NCBI GenBank assembly: GCA_963582345.1
Contig: CAUZSN010000147.1
Span: 1-6,308, forward strand
From: CAUZSN01 sp963582345
Lineage (GTDB): Bacteria > Planctomycetota > Planctomycetia > Planctomycetales > Planctomycetaceae
Length of the DNA: 6,308 nucleotides
Direction: 5' to 3'
Part shown: positions 6,034 through 6,308 of the stretch, in pieces
Position numbering within the stretch: the stretch's first letter is position 1
Layout: the number at the start of each line of letters is the position of its first letter
Position numbers and translations under genes: made by a program
Notes under the pieces: model-generated
Database searches by the model: none
What the model was told of the DNA's origin: nothing
Seen by the model: only the letters and a program-made list of their open reading frames with translations

Positions 6034-6306
6034 TTAAACGGATATCGACACTCGATATTCGTCTTTTCTCGCTGCCAGAGGTACGTACTGGTTTGTGCTC
6101 TCGTAGATCTCAACGACTCTCTCGATGTTGGCAAAGACCTTCTCGAAGGCGTCGCCGTACCGTTCGACCAATTCGAGCGTGCTGGGCTGGGTCAATTGCC
6201 AGACAATGAAGGAGTTTTCGAGAATGGCCCAACTATGGGGATATTCATTGATATCGTAGATCACTTTGCAACCATGACGATTCCACGGGTGGCTTCTCGT
6301 TTTGGG
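6034..6306 (-). CDS. Hypothetical protein, C-terminal part (start lies beyond the right edge)
   Basis: The frame is open from the right edge to a TAA at 6034-6036, giving 90 residues. A GTG at 6264 could start a 76-residue protein, but the 14 codons upstream are also open (reading RSHPWNRHGCK just before it), so a start outside the window is more likely. Composition looks like a folded soluble protein: DINEYPHSWAILENSFIVWQ, then an acidic helical stretch LELVERYGDAFEKVFANIERVVEIYE, ending in RKDEYRVSISV. No signal peptide or membrane segment is visible in this part. I do not recognise the family. It reads in the same direction as the MYG1-like gene, but 435 bp separate them, so a shared operon is unlikely. 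Confidence 0.55.
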   Translation of the reverse strand, partial: PKTRSHPWNRHGCKVIYDINEYPHSWAILENSFIVWQLTQPSTLELVERYGDAFEKVFANIERVVEIYESTNQYVPLAARKDEYRVSISV

Positions 6307-6308
6307 AT

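Overview
The window carries five protein genes, one broken transposase-like gene and a family of short palindromic repeats. Base composition is roughly balanced, Shine-Dalgarno signals are weak or absent, and the mix of genes (a bacterial MYG1-type DHH protein, a short RsmE variant, a RAYT with REP-like palindromes) is compatible with a planctomycete of the Pirellulaceae type. That placement is an inference from gene style; no rRNA or other phylogenetic marker is present.

Layout: the left edge cuts into tex, a transcription accessory / RNA-binding protein (+ strand, ends 1825). It converges on rsmE (- strand, 2045-2773), a 16S rRNA m3U1498 methyltransferase. Between them lie two 18-bp tandem units and a back-to-back pair of 31-nt palindromes. 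Next on the - strand is gloC (2943-3575), a glyoxalase II-type metallo-hydrolase. From about 3690 to 4704 there is a mobile-type island: a REP-associated tyrosine transposase gene (RAYT, - strand, 3851-4453) flanked on both sides by REP-like palindromes. Beyond it is a MYG1/UPF0160 DHH-type phosphoesterase (4723-5598, - strand), then 435 bp with no convincing gene, and finally the C-terminal part of an unrecognised protein (- strand, ending at 6034) that runs off the right edge.

The most interesting part is the RAYT island. Seven copies of a 31-nt element with a GGGTGCCA head and a bulged hairpin occur at 1878, 1905, 3690, 3781, 4476, 4590 and 4674. Paired stem positions change together between copies, so the fold itself appears to be conserved. 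Two of the arrangements are the same two-ended module in opposite orientation, one on each side of the RAYT. The RAYT is split by a single in-frame TGA at codon 133, which separates the HUH histidines from the catalytic tyrosine. The remaining 67 codons stay open and well conserved, which points to a recent inactivation.

The housekeeping genes (tex, rsmE, gloC, the MYG1-like gene) look intact and unrelated in function. The palindromes sit only in the gaps between them, as expected for REP-type elements.
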